The position numbers were made by a program, and so were the translations under genes. Source: Epiperipatus broadwayi (Eukaryota > Onychophora > Udeonychophora > Euonychophora > Peripatidae). From it: a stretch of 64,000 nt of DNA. Below, piece by piece: positions 21,407 to 35,178 of this stretch (positions are counted from its first letter, which is position 1; each line of letters opens with the position of its first letter). Location: positions 4,633,594 to 4,697,593 of the forward strand of contig JAQFVV010012416.1 of assembly GCA_028023455.1 (NCBI GenBank). Reading direction: 5' to 3'. A model generated the notes under the pieces. The model ran no database searches. It worked only from the letters and a program-made list of their open reading frames with translations, and was not told the origin of the DNA.

Positions 21407-21554
21407 AGATCATTTATCTTTTTCACATATATGCAGTCACGTGTGTTATTTAAGATAGATTGGATAGCTAAAAGAATCTTGAAAGTCTGTGTTCAAATCC
21501 CCTTTAATTGAATCTAAGTTCAGTATATGTCAATATACTTGTATTTAAATATTA

Positions 21555-22868
21555 CAAAAACAACTTTTATAAACAGGGTTTGGTTTAAAACTGTAATTAG
21601 TGGCATAATTATCATGAAGCAAACTAATGCAATGCAGATCGGCTCCTGGATCTTAGAGGCCCTTTTATTGTTGATAATTAAATTAAATAATGAAATAAAA
21701 TTATTAAAGTAAATGTTAAATAATATTTATTTTATATAAAGTGCAGATAGTTAGTTGAAATTAAATTGAAAGGCTGCAAACCTTTCATGCTTATTATAAT
21801 ACTTATATGACAGCCAATCAGATGTTATGATGACTGGCTGAATAATGATCAAACCGTAAACACAAGACAGAGAATTTTACAAGAAAAGGGCAGTTCACTC
21901 TTTTCTTTACTTGTCTTTCTATATATCTAAGCCAATCTGAAGTATTTAGGTTTGAAAGCACGAAGCTTTAAATATCTTCACATTTAACTCACTGAGTCTA
22001 AATTACAAACATAAAATGTTATAAATATTAAAAAGAACCTTTTTTCAAAATTTTGTGTGGAATCACAGCAATTCTAACTACACTGCTGGAGCTAAAATAA
22101 TTTTGCTATTTGGAAATTTTGACACATCTAATTTTAGAAATAAAAAAGACAATGTCCAGTTGCTTAATAACAGTTTTGTGAGTAAAAAAACAAACTTTAG
22201 TTGAAAAGCCAGCAGTCACTTGGGCAATATTTCATGCAAATGAGCTCTGCAGTGTAATAATGCTACATCTAGGCAGGATGTCATAACTATTAGTAAAGAT
22301 GAATTTTAAAATGATATTTATCAGAGAAAAACTTTCTTGGATTAATTTATGAATATTATTTTCTGGCATTGCTGCTTACCATTTCAAATAAAGTGGTCAT
22401 TTCCAGATAAGTGAAATTAAAAGCATTCACAAAATGTCTAGGAACCTGATTCTTAGGCCAAAAAATGTTCACCAATTATCTATTGAATGCTAAATCTGAA
22501 TATTACTCTGAATATATTTATAACTAGTTGTCCTTTAAGAAGTTTAATTAAGAAATATAAAGCATAGAAAATATTTTAGACTGATATATCACCAAATTCT
22601 CATCTGAGTGTTTGGATTGAGAGCATCTACAAACTTTTCTTTCAATGTGTAGAAAGAAATGTAATAAGATGTATAATTTTTACTTTTATTATGTTTTCTT
22701 AAATAATTTGTGAATCATTACATATTACAATGATAAATAAAGTACCCAAATAGCAATACATGTATTGGTCCAATTAATTTAAGTTATGGATAAAAGCCTT
22801 TAAATAATAATATTCAGAATAAACATATCCTATTAGGATCTATCTTTGTGGATCACATTTTTGTTCCT
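21555..22868. other. AT-rich DNA, no gene recognised
   Basis: Short frames only; no repeat family recognised. Confidence 0.5.
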
Positions 22869-22880
22869 TTAATGATATTT

Positions 22881-23444
22881 AATATAGGGTATATGAGCAC
22901 AGACTTTCACACCACCCACCTCTCTCCACTCTATCTAATAACACTGATACACCTGAACACATATATGCTGAAAAGATAAATAATCACCAATATAGGTATT
23001 TCATGATAAACCAGCAACCATCAGTTGGTCCAGACTATAATCTTTACACACATATATAGTATAAGTGCTCAGATATATATTAAGATAGACTATCCTCATA
23101 GTTTAATGGACAGGCTTCAATCCACTCCACACTCCAACTCTTCAACCGTCCATCCAATTGAAAATCTGATGGAATGCTCAAAGGCCACCCTGAGGCCGAG
23201 ATTATTGTCACACCCATGTTGACCTAAGGTCAATCTGAACCCCACATGTACAGGACATAATCCATTTAATACATATGCAAGGATGGGCAGACATCTCTAT
23301 AATGTAATAACTGAAACACAGGCTTGTTATATACCTGTGGCTATATATATGTAATATAGGGTATATGGTGTGAAAGTCTGTGCTCATATACTCTATATTA
23401 CATATATATAGCCACAGGTATATAACAAGCCTGTGTTTCAGTTA
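22881..23444 (-). mobile_element. Family 1 hammerhead retrozyme with target duplication
   Basis: The 564-bp element is flanked by the perfect 12-bp duplication TTAATGATATTT (22869-22880 and 23445-23456). On the minus strand it contains the unit with a hammerhead (22986-23029). At 23340-23410 there is a short inverted piece of its own end, so the element finishes on the plus strand with GTGCTCATATACTC, the hairpin CCACAGG/CCTGTG and TTTCAGTTA. A 12-bp duplication argues for target-primed retroposition. Confidence 0.8.
22986..23029 (-). ncRNA. Hammerhead ribozyme motif, family 1, mutated
   Basis: Minus strand: ACCAA, CTGATGG, TTGCTGGTTTATCAT, GAAA, TACCTATA, TTGGT. A9 of the first box is G and stem III lost its palindrome, so this copy is probably inactive. 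Confidence 0.65.
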
Positions 23445-23481
23445 TTAATGATATTTGGAAAATAATTCTCATTCTTAATTA

Positions 23482-23725
23482 AAAGTTACATATATATTAT
23501 AGTAATTAAAACCAATCAACACTTAGACAATTCCAATATAAATAACAATCAAAAATCTCAAACCGTTGTCAAGGCAACCTTTTTTTTTTAACAATGAAGG
23601 TAGAATCCCATCTTTATTTATGGTCCAATATACTTATATAGACACTAAAGATTGCAACTTGACCACAGATATTGAAATTATTGATACAAAGAAGTTTCAA
23701 TAAACTTCCTTAAACAAGTTATATT
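23482..23725 (-). repeat. Repeat D, inverted copy
   Basis: Reverse copy of the roughly 235-bp repeat found twice in direct order at 46862-47446. Landmarks: CCAATCAACACTTAGACAAT, GTTGTCAAGGCAACC and TAAACAAGTTATATTTA. Confidence 0.75.
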
Positions 23726-25108
<1,383 letters not shown>

Positions 25109-26450
25109 GTGTGTTTGTAAATATTAAGTATGTCAGCTTAATGAATATGTCAATTAAATAGAAGTGTTGTTTACTTCCATTTAATATACACATATATATA
25201 ATATTAAATCACCCTTCCAAAAGTTAATATATTTTAGCACTGCCCTCTGTGAATAAATATGGAATTAGAACTTTAAACAGCTAAACTCAAAAGAATAAAT
25301 TATGATATTTTCTTATACACAGATATATTGTCTTCAATATTTTATCTATCATGTTTTTTTTTTTTACTTTATGCTATATATTAATACATAATTTAAAAAA
25401 TCAACTAAATTTTCAGATGGCGTATATTTCGGTATTTAACTATTCTTTCAGTTGTCTTTGAAGCACCAGATAATTCCAGTAATGTGATAGTATATAGAAT
25501 AGAATTTTCAAATCAATGTGGTAGGAGACACATTGAAGATTTAATTTTTTTTTATATGTACAATATTAAAAAACTGTAAAATAATAGTCTTATTTATAAA
25601 AAGATATATGTGATTGTACTCTGCCAAATGGATAACATAAATAATTTACCCAATAAGTAAATTAAGCTTTTCTTTTACTTTCTCTATATATAATGTTTAT
25701 CCTCATATTATTACAAATTACTTTTGCTTCATACTATCAAACATGAGACTTACTATCCTATTTGACAAGACCACAAACCTTTTAATATTAAATAAACACT
25801 GAAGTATACCAAGATCCTTCTCCTTATTAAGTCTCCAAATATTCCCATGATTATCACTAATACTTAATAAACCTAAAAAAATATCTATAATTATTACAAG
25901 CTTTATTTAATAGTATCTACAATAAAATTTACTTCATTGTGACTTGATTAATAATATTCTACCATAACTTGATTGGTTATCTGTTTTCCAATATGTATTA
26001 TTTTAATAATGTCATTGTTAAGAATAATAACGATAATATTATAATAAGGAGATCTCAGGTTATCGTTGTTATTTAGTTAACATGCTAGATGCAAAGACGG
26101 ATTTTACTTACATCTATATGTAATGCATTAATCAAGAAAACTCTTAACTATGCTAGTCATAAATAAAACATGTTTGTCGTTTATAGTTATATATAATAAA
26201 GTTTAAAATCTGAACTAGAGAGAGCAAATATACTTTCTTATTTATTACAATTAATTTTGGCGCATTTAATAATATTACATATATAATTATGATGGTTTAT
26301 CAAACATATAATGCTAATAATATAGCTCTATTCATGGAATATTAAGTCTGAATATGCTAGTAAGATAATTCACAAAACCCTCAAAAGATCATTTTTAATT
26401 GAACTTGTAAATAACATACACCTTTTCCTATATCATTGTCAATCTATTTT
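25109..26450. other. AT-rich DNA, no gene recognised
   Basis: A motif near 25238 (GCACTGCCCTCTGTGAATAA) resembles 4368-4388. No gene seen. Confidence 0.5.
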
Positions 26451-26546
26451 GTCATCTTTAGCTGAGAGGTCAGAACAGCTGCTTTGCAAGCAAGCAGTTG
26501 CTTGCAGACTGTTGTTGCGGGTTCGCTTCCCGACCGATGCTTTGAC
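26451..26546 (+). mobile_element. tRNA-like mini-SINE, copy A4
   Basis: GTCATCTTTAGCTGAGAGG, the central arm with GCAAGCAAGCAGTTGCTTGC, TTGCGGGTTCGCTTCCCG and GATGCTTTGAC followed by a 10-A run. The 5' few bases differ from the other copies. Confidence 0.75.
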
Positions 26547-26562
26547 ATATGGAAAAAAAAAA

Positions 26563-27097
26563 GACTGGTATTGATATAATAAAAAGTAATTGTTTACAAA
26601 TTCAAATAAAAATAATTATAGGTAGATATGACTTATGAATTACCTTAGTAACATTTGTGGTCTTAAATATTTTGCCAATATGTTTATAATTCAGATTTTA
26701 TAATAATTTTGCTCATTTGTGTAAGATTTGAAATGAGATTATAATTTGTTGCTAGGGAGGTAGTATGATATTCAAATACTGGATATGACAGATTGAACTG
26801 CAATCAGTATATAAACCTATTTAACATTCAAAAATGAATTGTATTGCACAAATCTAGTTGTATAGGAACGTCTGACTGCTACATTATAAGGTTAAACTGA
26901 TCTTTAAAATGCTAGTCTATAGGATGAAACTAATTATAACTGAAGCATATGTAGTGGGTGATCATTCTGTCTGTAATCAGCATCACTCAAGATATATTAT
27001 AAATCTGTACTAAAAGAAATATACATTGTACTTATTACAATTATATATAACTGTATATAAATGTGTGTATATATATAATTTATTAATTACATATATA
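26563..27097. other. AT-rich DNA, no gene recognised
   Basis: No motif or repeat recognised apart from (AT)n near 27065. Confidence 0.5.
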
Positions 27098-27618
27098 TTA
27101 TTATCATTTTTAACCATTGTCAATCCATAGCAGGATGAAGATTTCTCCAAGTCTAATTCATCTTCGATGATCTCTAGCCTCTCTTCTCTGCATCACCTCA
27201 GTACACTTGCTCATTTCATCCAGCCATCTCACATGTGGCTTTTTCTAGGTCTTTTAAATCTCTTGGAATCCCATGTAAGATTTCAACTATCCATCTATTG
27301 TTATCTCTTTTAACAGTATGTCCAGCCCAATTTCTCTACAGTGTTTAAATTTTTTCAATGATGTCAGTAATGCTGGTGTGTTCTTTCACCCATGTATTTC
27401 ATTTTGACTCTTCTTGTTATTCTTAATATACATCTCTTATCCTTTCTTGAGCAGATCTGAAGTCTCTGTATAGCTCTTCTGTTAAGTGTCCAAGTCTCAT
27501 ATCTGTAACTAAGAACTAGTAATACACCTTTATTAAAAACCTTCCTTTTCAAACACAGAAGCATATTTCCTTTTAATATTAAGTTATTTCTATCAAAAGC
27601 ACTTTAACCAAGTTTAGT
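27098..27618 (-). pseudogene. RTE-like LINE 3' fragment (RTE2)
   Basis: The minus strand encodes the C-terminal part only: LKRKVFNKGVLLVLSYRYET WTLNRRAIQRLQ, then MGERTHQHY, with frameshifts, and ends with the family 3' end GATTGACAATGG. Strongly 5'-truncated. Confidence 0.8.
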
Positions 27619-27830
27619 TATATATATATATAAAATTTTATTTTAATATATATGTATATATGGATTCATAGTATTTAGCTATTATATTTTTATTACCACC
27701 CTTCCTGGAAATAATACTATGAAATCATCATTTATCTGTGAGAATATTAGAATATCTGTATATATATAATAATTAATAAAACAAGTCGTAAATTTCATAA
27801 CTTGCTTTTAAGCTTGCATTTAAATGATCA

Positions 27831-27958
27831 CTAGATGGAACTTACCAATAGCTCTAAACAAGCTTTATGTTTATAAGTGCCGAAAGAGAAAGAATTCAAA
27901 ATCTCTATGGCACTTATAAACATAAAGCTTGTTTAGAGCTATTGGTAAGCTCTATCTA
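27831..27958. mobile_element. Small foldback element with 8-bp flanking duplication
   Basis: Arms of about 50 bp (27831-27881 and 27909-27958) are near-perfect inverted copies, with AAAGCTTGTTTAGAGCTATT and a GAGCTA…AAGCTC terminal hairpin as in the PLE-type foldbacks at 3725 and 17922. AATGATCA flanks both sides (27823-27830, 27959-27966). No hammerhead core is present. Confidence 0.6.
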
Positions 27959-27966
27959 ATGATCAT

Positions 27967-30900
27967 ATATATATATTGCATACAATATTTCTGATTTACA
28001 CATTTAAATGTCACAATAATATAATATACTTGTAAATATTGAAAATATTTAATGAGATATTTGCCTTTTTTAAAAAATTCAGCTAGATGTAACTAAGCAA
28101 CAGGCTTCACTCACATGTGTTCAGATTGTTGCTTTCATTTTTATTGGTTGTGGGCTTAATTACATCATAACTGAACTCAAAATAAAGATATATAGAATAT
28201 TTGCTTAAATATTTTTATATGGAAACAAAGGGAGTAAATCATCTCCTCCAGGCTATGACTTAAATGCACTCTAAATGCTGAACAAAGGATCATGAATAGA
28301 ATGAATCCACCTATTCCTGGTAAATCTCCAGCCTTGTATAATTAAGTATGGTTTTAATAACTCTTTAAGCACCACATTCCATCTGATTGATAAATTAATT
28401 TCATTCTGAATTACCAACAATGTTGGCAGAGGTATGCTTATAAACATCAGAGCTCTCACAAATAGGTGGATTCATTCTATTCTTGATCCTTTGTTCAACA
28501 TTTAGAGTGCTTTTAACTTATAACCTAGGAGAAGGTGATTTATCCATTTTCTTTATGTATACATTGGGCTATGTTTAATTTAAAGTTTACATATTAAATA
28601 CTTTTAAAGTTTGCATCTATAAATCTATGAAAATCTTCTATTTATATATATAATAAATTATATTTAGTAAATATAAGTATACGATCTAGAAATGTTGTCT
28701 TTTTCAAGGATAGTCCATAAAACATTCATTATTTGGTCACCATAATGCATGAAAAAAATTAACTAATCACTCAAAAGAATATACACATTTGAGATTCTGT
28801 TTTAGATGGCACTCCAGGCAGCTGGTAAAGTAGTATCCAAAAGGTATACATCATGAAATCAATTTGTCATTTTTTACTATTAGATGTGATGAATAAATAG
28901 TGAATGTTTCTGCACTATTACGAAGAGGAAATTCTTTCCAGATAGATCCAGTTATAAATATATGTTTAACTATATATAATTTTATAAATAAACCTATATA
29001 TTACTAAATAATGTCCAATAGACTAGAAATTATTATTTGTGGCCATATTTGTGTTTTACTGATGGATTCATATAGTCATGCAAAACTCATGTTCAACTCT
29101 CCACTCCCTTTTGGAATTAGAGTAGTTACAGTTGTTAAGGAGTGTCTGCTTTATAATATAGGGCTAAAATAATATAAAATATATTGTTAAACTATTAAAA
29201 TCAATATTTTTTTCTTTCTCTTTCTTTATGGTTATTTAAGTATAGAAGAAAAAAGGAAGGGGATATTAAATTTAGTGATGAAAAATTAAATGGTACTGCT
29301 TTACTATGCACTCTACACTATTTTGAACATCAGGGGAACCCCAAAATTATCTAAATAAGTACCAAATCAAATATAATGATAATTAAAATAGAGAATTAGA
29401 ATTATGAATGAGAAAATATTGCATAGTGATGACGTCTATTTGTTTGGAGATTAAAATTAATTATAAAATTAAAAAGTGATTTGATTGAATAGAGTAAGAA
29501 ACCAATACTGATAATTAAAGATTAGAACGTAAGTCCTATGAGCATTGTAATAGTGGCTGGGATTAGATAATAAAAAGATCATTTATATAAAAAGGGAAAA
29601 AAGCAGGAAATAAGACAGATTTAAGAGAACAGTAGATATACACTTTCAGATTTAATATGAAAATCTATGAAGGCTCTCTAAAATTTATACGATGACAAAT
29701 TTGATCAACAGCTTTAAAATTATCTAAAGCAAGTCTCTCTTTTCCCCACATTTCTTAACAAAAATTTAATAAACCACGGAGATTTAAAAAAATCACTATT
29801 TAAGTGAATTATGCAAAGAATATCTTTACCTAACTGGATAAGTAGCAAGACTGCCAAAATGAATTTTTTAGAAAACTGGTTTAAAACACAATTTTCACAA
29901 TATCTTCAGTTTAAATAAATCAAAATATTATGTTTCCAGAAAATTCAAAGACCAAAGAATAAAATAAAGTTGGGAAAGTAACTCCCAGAATATTAACTTA
30001 ATAATGAATATTCGCAATCACTTATTAGACTGCGACCTGAATCAATTGAAGAGTGCTCATTTCAAACAGAAATGCATTGTAATAGTATGGAGTGAAGAGG
30101 AACACGTAGAAAGAATATGGAGAGAAGGAAATTATCAAATATAAAATGAGCATGAGATTGACATAAACAAAAACATAAGATATAACATCAGCATTATGCA
30201 ATCAACAAAACAGTCAAAATCATAAAATCAATGTCATAAAATCAACTTTCAACTTTGTGATGATTTGAAAGAAGTCCACTACAGACAGGGTAATTATATA
30301 GCCATTGGCAAACTTAGGGCAGAATTACAACACAATTATCTGAATGCACATACTTAAGTGCTAATCCATCAGAATATAAAAAAATCAAATAATGCTGAGA
30401 TACTGAAACATGCTGATCATCATCAATGCCCTGGTCATATAGTGACAAATGTACTGGGCAACTATAAACTTAATTTTTAATAAAAATGAAAGGTAAAATA
30501 TAGTGCATATTTTAAAAGTGATACTTTTGCACTATCCATAATTATTATTTGGATGTTCAAATGCCAGCATAATCCCTACATCCATATAACTAACTGTTAT
30601 GCTCTAATCTAGCACTCAGGAAGCAAGAATGCTATAAACTATTACTGTGAGCAAGAGATAAAATAAATAAATATAACAACTTATGCTAAATAATTTAAAG
30701 TAAATCATAGGTTTACTTGACTATAATTAAATAGTTTTATTGGGATAATTTAAAAATCCCTAAAATACTAAGATGGAACATATAAAGATTTTATAATTAA
30801 AATATTTTTAAGACAATTATTTAATAAACTAATTTATTAACAATAAACAAAAATTAAAAAATGTTATGATAATATAAAAATTTAAAGATTTTATAAAAAA

Positions 30901-31174
30901 AATATAGTTTCATAAGAATTATAATTAACTAGTTGGTTTCTATTCATTAAATTAATTAACTTTCTCTTTCATTGATTTATTTTTTAAATAACAAAAATTG
31001 GAAAAACAAAATTTTTAAAATCAGAGATAACAATCTTTAAATTAGCCTAATTAATCCTTTGTTGAATTTTGGAGGAAAATTAAATTTAAAAAAAAAATGT
31101 TAAACTCAATTTAATAAAAATTTAATTATTTTTAAAATTTTTTTTTTTTTTATAATTTTGAAAAGAAAAATCAA
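27967..31174. other. AT-rich DNA, no gene recognised
   Basis: An imperfect inverted pair is visible around 28250-28515: AAAGGATCATGAATAGAATG AATCCACC, and later GGTGGATTCATTCTATTCTT, with CATTTAGAGTGC near each end. It is probably another foldback. The rest shows no gene or known repeat. Confidence 0.5.
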
Positions 31175-31840
31175 ATGGATAAAAATATGATTCACAAAAA
31201 TTATTTTGGTTGTGTTCTGATCTATTGTGTCAGCCACTTGATGGCGCTATTTCTAGCTAAATTTCTAGAAATATGCCATTTCCATGGTCGCAGCCAAGCA
31301 GATAGCTTTCTTTCTATGATAAAACACAGAAAGAAACAGTTCACTCAACTTGCAACTAATGCTGTGGCTTTTTCTATGCTAAAACCACAGAAAAATGCCT
31401 TCATTGGCTGCCATAGTTGCTTTGTGTTATGCACTTTAATGTAATGCTGGGTTGTATATTTTCACTACAGTATTATCTGATGGTGTGTTGACTGCATCGT
31501 GTCTAAATAATTTAACTTTTTAGGTCCACCTTTTTTTGTTTTGTGAACTGACCTATTGGTATTTTCTAACAGTTTTAACAGTGGCATCATTGCTCCACCA
31601 GAACTGTGTTAGCATCACAAATTGGATTTTAGGATGCAGCACAACACTATTTTGAAAATCACAATGAAAGTAATATATCACAAGAAATGGTCCGAGACAG
31701 GAAAGATGGCTGCTTCAAATTCTCAAAATTGCCAATTTCCAGACACCAGAGTCGGATTTTATTAGAATAGTTTGTTATAATTATTAATAACTTTATTGGG
31801 TAAATTGCAATCAAATTTAGTTCCCCCCCCCACCAAATGC
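31175..31840. other. Sequence with an 89-codon frame of unknown meaning
   Basis: A plus-strand frame at 31175-31444 reads through, but its composition is driven by local imperfect repeats (AAACACAGAAAGAAACAG, AAACCACAGAAAAATGCC). No domain recognised; probably not a gene. Confidence 0.3.
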
Positions 31841-32345
31841 AGTGTCTGATTAATTACTGTCCAAAAAAAGGGTAAAATGTAATTTAATATTTTATTTTCG
31901 ATATGGAAAAAAAAACCCAAATAAGCCCGTCTCTGATAAATAAGTCTCCACTATATTTACTATTATTTGTTATTAAAAAAGTAATGTAATTTTATATATA
32001 CCCACACACTCAAAAAGAGTGCAATCTAATTTACTTTTTTCCTCTGAAAACATGGTGTCTGATTAATTACTGTCCAAAAAAGAGTAAAATTTAATTTAAT
32101 TTTGTATTAAAAAAGTACCGTAACTTTTCCGATACGTAAAATAACAAAAACCCAAAGAAGCCCATCTCTGATTAATTACTGTCCCAAAAAGGTCAAAGTC
32201 AGCTTTCATTGTACAATTTTGTTTGAATTACTGTCCAAAAAAGTCTCCAATGTACTATTATTTGCTATTCGAAAGTAACGTAATTTTTTATTGACACACA
32301 CACACACAAAAGCCAGTTTCTGATTAATTACTGTCCCAAAAAGTC
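31841..32345 (+). repeat. Degenerate tandem repeat around TGATTAATTACTGTCC
   Basis: The motif CTGATTAATTACTGTCC followed by an A-run recurs near 31843, 32053, 32168 and 32321, with a shorter GAATTACTGTCC at 32225. Between them lie shared blocks (AAAACCCAAA, AAGCCC, GTAATGTAATTTT). Units differ in length by indels. Confidence 0.7.
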
Positions 32346-33380
32346 TGCTTACATTTTTTATATTTTGTTTGAATTTTTTTATTTTATGGACATTGTAGTT
32401 CTATAAAATCGCTGGCCTGAGAACGTTATATCAATGTGTTTTTGCTTAGCATCAACTCCATCAAGGGATTGACATGATAGATCAGAACACTACTGAATTA
32501 TTAAATTAGTAAAAAAATTTCAAAATTATCAATAATTTTATAAAATTATTATTTTTATATAAAAAAATATTTTTTTAACTGTAAATGAAAGTACAATAAG
32601 TCTACAAAAAATACCTTTACCCATGATATTATTCTTCGTTGGAGTTCTTTACAATTACAAATTCCAGTTTTTTCAGGTAAGTTTTCTACTTGAAGTCTTC
32701 TACACAATATACAATTTATTTATTCCTTTTTGGTATGCAGTATTTTAGATTAATAAATAGCAAAAAGTTATCCATTTACTTTTCAAATAAAATTTCCTAT
32801 TAAGACTAGCTAGCACTCAGAGGCACTCATATTCATGGCTGGAGATAAAATTGCAGATTACTTCAGGAGTAACTTTTTCTTTACATTTTTCTAGAGAGGC
32901 AGTTTACGTGGAGGAAGATGATATTAGCTTATTCCTAAATTTAGCACATGGTTTTCAGTGTGGAAAATGTATTTATAACTAAACTCATAGGGAGCTAGTA
33001 GTGTGGTTAAAACTTTAATAGCTTAAATAAGACTTCTGCTTTTTTCTTCTTTAACAGCTGTAACAGGAATTTTTTGTCTCCTACTATCTTCTTCAGCAGC
33101 TGGATCAAGGCTTTTTATTATCCTCTTCTTTCTTTTTCTTTTTGTTGATTCATTTATTTAAACATTTCTAATAATTGGGCTAACATGGAAGCATTCTCTA
33201 CTCTCTGGGTTCCTTCCATTGAATGCTGATCATTTTCTTTCTGATTATGTCCCCTCCCCCATCCTCTTCAATATTGCTCTTGTCAGCATATATGTTTCTA
33301 TCATAGAACTTTTAATCTTCAAGAAAAACTGTGTTAAATTCTTTTTACACACAGGAAATACAAATATGAATTTCTAAAAA
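32346..33380. other. AT-rich DNA, no gene recognised
   Basis: No protein motif or repeat family recognised. Confidence 0.5.
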
Positions 33381-34620
33381 TCATCATCATCATCAACCAT
33401 TATCAATCCACTGCAGGATGAAGTTCTCTCAAAGTTCAATCCATCTCCGATTTTTAGCTTCTCTTCTCCACATCACATCTGCACACTTTCTTATTATATC
33501 CATCCATCTCACATGTAGTTTCTTTCTGGGTCTTTTATAATCTCTTGGAATCCGGTTTAAGATTTCAATTGTCTATCTATTATCATTTCTTCTAGCAATA
33601 TGTCCAGCCCAACTCCATTTCAGTCTTTTAATTTTTTCAATGAGGTCAGTAACACCTGTTTGTTCTCTTACCAATATATTGCATTTTCGATCTCTTCTTG
33701 TTACTCCCAACATGCATCTTTCCACACTTCTTTGAGTGGTCTGAAGTCATTGCTCTTCTATTAAGGGTCCAAGTCTCACATCCATAAGTAAGAACTAGTA
33801 AAAACACATTTATTAAAAACCTGTCTTTTCAAGCACATAGGCATATTTCCTTTTAGTATCAAGTTATTTCTACCAAAAGCACTCCAACTAAGTTTAATTC
33901 TATGATTAATTTCATCCATTATGTTTCCATCTGTATTAATAATCTGACCAAGATATTTGTAACTGTTGACTTCTTCTAACTCATCACAATCAATCTTTAT
34001 TTTCATATTTTGAGAAAATCCATTAAACATTACTTTAGTCTTTTTAACATTTATCTTTAGTCCTACTTTTATCTAATAACTCCTGCAACATTTCCTGCAG
34101 TTCTAAAGCATTATTTTCAAAAAAAAAACAGCTACATCATCTGCAAAATCTAAATGAATTAAATAATCTCCATTTACTTTCACACCTTTAGCTTCCCATT
34201 TCAATCCACAAAATACTTCTTGTAGCAGTGCTATAAAAAGTTTTGGAGATATGGAGTCACACTGTCTTACACCCTTCTCAATGTTGACTTTCATAGTATC
34301 ATTATGTAATCTAATTGTTGCTGTTGCATTTTTATAAATATTCTTTAAAATATGACGATATCTTGGATCTATACCTTGATGATCCAATGCTTTAATCACT
34401 GAAGAAATGTTTATAGAATCAAATGCCTTTTCATAATCTACAAATCCAAAGCATAATGGCAACTCATATTGATTTGTCCTTTCTATAACTTCTCTCAATA
34501 CCTGGATATCATCTACTGTACTAAAACCATTTTTAAATCCAGCTTGTTCTTTTGATTGATGGAAATCCAATAGCTTAACATAACCTTTCTTTCCAGGCAA
34601 TCGTTCACCTTACCTAACAT
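33381..34620 (-). pseudogene. RTE-like LINE fragment (RTE3), best RT copy
   Basis: Minus strand. The piece at 34600-34103 encodes AGFKNGFSTVDDIQVLREVI, motif A FVDYEKAFDSI (Asp kept), RQCDSISPKLF (Gly to Cys) and LDFADDVAVFF with the catalytic Asp pair kept. A frameshift follows; the next piece, 34030-33776, encodes MFNGFSQNMKIKIDCDELEE, YKYLGQIINTDGN and the beginning of the C-terminal region. The copy ends with GATAATGGTT and (GAT)n at 33381-33394. The endonuclease part is missing. Confidence 0.85.
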
Positions 34621-34624
34621 TACT

Positions 34625-34646
34625 ATTATTATTATTATTATTATTA
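34625..34646. repeat. (ATT)n microsatellite
   Basis: About seven uninterrupted ATT units immediately upstream (on the minus strand) of the RTE3 copy. Confidence 0.9.
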
Positions 34647-34648
34647 CT

Positions 34649-35178
34649 TCTAATCTCTCTTTAAATCTTATTGCCTTAATAACTATCTTTATTTATCTAA
34701 TTTATTTATTTCTCCGGCTTTAGCATCTTGGAAATCATTTATTTTTTTAATATGTTCTTATTCATATGTTTAAAGGATATTTGACAAAATAGGAGTTTTA
34801 AGTATATCTAAATATATTAGTTGCATTTGTTTTTTGTATGAAATACTTTTTATTAAAATAAATTTCTGTGAAACATAGATTGAGAACTTTTAATATGTAT
34901 ACCTATAAAATAAATAGCTTCACCATCATCAAATGTTTAATAATACTGTTTTAAAAACTTTAGTGTATATATATATATATATAGTAGAGGATAGAAACAA
35001 AGCAGGTTTTTTAAATAGTTATTGCATAGCAAATGCCTCTTCTATAGATCTTTATAAACAGTAAAGAAAAAGGCATTAATTGCTATGATAACCTATGTCA
35101 AACTTTAAGGTTTTCCATTCTTATTACTAAACTAAGAATTGCTATGCACTTGTTCATTGGCAAATATTAGATGGCTAT
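34649..35178. other. AT-rich DNA, no gene recognised
   Basis: (TA)n at about 34966-34983; nothing else recognised. Confidence 0.5.

Larger units (their letters stand above)
20833..21554. mobile_element. Family 2 hammerhead retrozyme, two inverted copies
   Basis: A minus-strand copy (20833-21190) and a plus-strand copy (21190-21554) meet at a palindrome at about 21156-21215 (GATGCCAATATTGATATC…CATATTGGCATC). Each carries the tRNA-like end with box B GTTCAAATCC (minus near 20865, plus near 21491), a ribozyme region and the GGTGGAGTGGATT-like internal section. The inverted-pair layout is like that of PLE copies. Confidence 0.7.

Noticed and set aside
22881-23444. Helentron/DINE-type interpretation of family 1 (inverted 5' end next to a 3' hairpin)
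   Set aside because: The 12-13 bp target duplications, ribozyme core and tandem units fit retroposition; Helitron-type elements make no target duplication.
31175-31444. 89-codon frame as a gene
   Set aside because: No motif, and the composition follows local imperfect repeats.
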